NCBI GenBank assembly: GCA_949358305.1
Contig: OX442316.1
Span: forward strand, 18,600,001 to 18,664,000
Direction: 5' to 3'
DNA: 64,000 nt
DNA from: Strigamia acuminata
Lineage: Eukaryota > Arthropoda > Chilopoda > Geophilomorpha > Linotaeniidae
Within the stretch, counting starts at the first letter, position 1, and every line of letters starts with the position of its first letter. This document shows, piece by piece, positions 61,732-64,000 of the stretch. A program made the translations under genes and the position numbers. The notes beneath the pieces are model-generated. The model made no database searches, had not been told where the DNA came from, and saw only the letters and a list, made by a program, of their open reading frames with translations.

Positions 61732-64000
61732 CTTGGTTCGGTGCATCGATGCGGAGGAAGGTGTTAGTGCATCTCTTTAACTGCGTCATCGTGCTAATCC
61801 GAGGCGGAATCCTTTAATGAAATAATGCAAATGTGTTCGCACGCTGGGGAAAATTTAATGCTAAACTGAGAGGTCTTTATGCTCTGTCTTGCTTGACTTC
61901 TTCCACTTTTATTAATTTTTTTATTTTTTAAAATCTTTTTTAAAGATTTTTCTTTTTTGTTTAGATTGGTTTCGATCAGTTGTTTAATTCGTGTCGACGG
62001 TGGGAGCAAGGTGGAGCGAGTGAGAGGTGGTGGGGTGCCATTAACGTGGAGGAGAGTTTAAAATGCCTGATCCCATAACGTCGTGCGCGTTGCGATAAGA
62101 TAAGACTTCTGGTTAGTTGTGGAACGATGTTTCCTTTACGAAATTAACAGTCATTTACGGGCAATTGAAAAGGTGGCGCGTTTACTTGCAAAACCTCTCC
62201 TAGGTATGATTTGCGTGCAACTAATTTCAGCCGAGTGCTGCTGCAAACTGCGCTTTATAAATGTTCGATGTTGGGTGCGAGACGTTAACCTAGCACACTG
62301 TTTATTAAGATTAAGGACGAAGCTTGTTTGCTGAAAGTTTAATCAAAGTGCATCGGGGGAACGGGAAATTGGAGAAGTCGGTTTTAACTTTGTATTTTAT
62401 GCACTATACATATATAAGTTATATAATATTTAGTGTAGAAAAGAAATGTGAGTATGTGTGTGTAACTCGGGTTGGTTTTCAGCTATGCGAAGGTTTTTAA
62501 ATGATTGCAGTGCGGCAAGTGGCGCGAGGCAGAAAACGAATTTTTATCTTGTAAGAAAGGAGGCAGCCATTCGCGGTATTTGCACGTTCCTTCGTTTCAC
62601 CGCAATAGCAACGCAGTTTGCTGTGTAAATTTCACGGCCAGGCGTGTCTGCTGTCAACTGTACGCGTTCCTTTTACCAGTTCGACTAACCGACCACCTCG
62701 CCAGCTTGTAAGTACAAACCACACAAATTATTTCCTTCGGTTGGCAGTCATCCATTTAAGTTGAAAAGAATTTTTTTTTTCTTCTTCTATTTTTTTGATT
62801 GGGAAAGTGTTGAGGGGAGAGGTGGGTTTAAGTAAAAGTTTTAACAGTTTTTGGTAAGTACTGCAATGAGAGATGATTGCAGTGAGCAAGAGATAAAACT
62901 AGACGAAGTAAAAGAAGTGCTTGCACCAATTTAGAGTCGGGGGAAGAAGCAAAACGAAGGCAAAACAAAACAAAGCCTTTCTTTGCCTCGCGTGGAAGAA
63001 AGTAAAAGGGAAATACAAAGGCAATGCGGATCTAAAGTGGAATTACCAGAGCTCTCTTTTAGTTCCAATAAGGCATAAGCCGACGCTTCCCCGGGGTGGC
63101 TGCGCACAGTTGGATTTACGCTCTTTTTTCCAACGTCTAACAGCATATTCAAAGCTGAAACTGAAATAACTTGCAAGCGGCAAAATATTTTTGCCGACAT
63201 TTTCTGTCGGAGTGGCGTGTTGAGTTGATTTTTAAAATGCTCTATCTGTTAATGAAAATTGATTGAGGGCTGCTTTAATGGGAAATTTGCAATAAAATTA
63301 GATATCCATCACTTTTTTTCTTTCAATTTTTAATAAGAGTTTAGGATGCATCTTATGATGTTGTTTAAATTCATTAGCAAAGAAAATTAATTAACGGTCG
63401 CAGGTTGTCACTCTGATCTATTGAAGATTCAATATGGCTGACAGGTTCAACACTAAGTGCTTTTTTTTTATTTAGAGGCGGAAGAAAGTGCTTGAAAATG
63501 AACACATTTGGAAAGAGAAGAATTGTGTCACGTAAAGTAAAGTATTTTGGGGTATTTTTTGTTTACTTTTGCGTGTAAATGGGTGGGAATGGAAGAGAAA
63601 AAAAATGTTGTGTGTAAGTGAGTTAACTTTATAATAAGGCGGAGAAAAGAGCGTTTCTTTAGAAATGGGGAGAATCGAATTTTCTTTTGTGGCTCTTAAG
63701 AACAAGTTTGGAATGAAAAAGTAGGTCTCGAGAGTGTGACTGTGCTGAAGAGAGGTTAACTGGTGCAGTCAACTCGTTTCGCGTTGTAAATGTGTAAAGC
63801 ATCATCAATTAAAAAGAAAAGAGTAAAAAAGAAAAGGTTTTTGGATTTTTTTTATTTTTTTTATTTTATTTTTTTTTTATAGACGGTTTGATAAATTGCA
63901 AATCACAAAAAGGAGTTTAGCAACGACAGCATTTTCATCTTCATATTCAACTGCGGCTTTGCGCATTTTTCTTTACTTGTGCGAATCCTACAAAGTGACA

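Larger units (their letters stand above)
53914..64000 (+). other. Dscam intron 2, 5' part
   Basis: The intron starts with donor GTAAGA after exon 2 and runs past the window edge. It carries the Tc1-like relic at 57262-58147, an ATT microsatellite (59028-59085), CT runs (60737-60754 and 61311-61330) and a GGCGA pentamer run (61706-61731). In arthropod Dscam the next exon encodes the first half of Ig2, with a conserved GN.AV.KC and IPSFV.DF core. No frame here shows that pattern, so the next exon is probably to the right of 64000. A short exon could still be missed by eye. Confidence 0.65.

Noticed and set aside
1-64000. CRISPR arrays, bacterial operons, rRNA genes, viral insertions
   Set aside because: No regularly spaced repeats, no ribosome-binding-site-led gene runs, no rRNA-like sequence and no recognisable viral proteins. 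The spliced gene and transposons indicate a eukaryotic nuclear genome.

Overview
This window looks like arthropod nuclear DNA, most plausibly from a crustacean or other non-holometabolous arthropod. It is AT-rich, contains microsatellites, and carries relics of several eukaryotic transposon classes. Only one real protein-coding gene can be supported: two exons of a Dscam-family gene (Down syndrome cell adhesion molecule homologue) on the + strand, separated by a 16.4 kb GT-AG intron. Exon 1 (coding part 37178-37226) encodes the signal peptide. Exon 2 (53596-53913) encodes the whole first immunoglobulin domain. Both junctions are phase 1 and give one continuous reading frame of 122 complete codons. 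The gene continues beyond the right edge. The species and the exact Dscam paralogue cannot be fixed from this sequence.

Layout. 1 to about 36750 is upstream non-coding DNA with no supportable gene, scattered simple repeats and a series of mobile-element remnants: a possible hAT-type element (9896-10156), a small inverted-repeat element with ends TGTTCACACCAA (19056-19367), two TA-flanked miniature elements (24562-24937 and 25088-25419), a scrap of Ty3/gypsy integrase (27713-27793) and a compact DIRS-like retroelement relic (about 33845-35506). The DIRS relic still has its inverted terminal repeats, internal complementary region and part of its tyrosine recombinase, and a younger near-palindromic miniature element sits inside the recombinase. 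From about 36750 to 37180 lies the CpG-rich Dscam promoter and 5' leader, with a CT/GAGA tract, an inverted CCAAT box, a CCG run and an initiator-like TCAGT.

37227-53595 is intron 1. It holds a tandem duplication of about 250 bp, an inverted pair of coding-like segments, a G-quadruplex motif and several simple repeats. 53914-64000 is the beginning of intron 2. It carries a decayed Tc1-like element (about 57262-58147) and microsatellites; no further Dscam exon was recognised.

Biology. Dscam proteins are Ig/FNIII surface receptors for homophilic recognition in neurons and, in pancrustaceans, blood cells. The window captures the promoter, secretion signal and first Ig domain. The variable-exon clusters known for arthropod Dscam would lie further 3'. 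Almost all the long open frames elsewhere are chance frames in non-coding DNA. I found no convincing undescribed coding system; the most unusual structures are the miniature DIRS relic with its nested element and the inverted coding-like pair near 45.8-46.1 kb.
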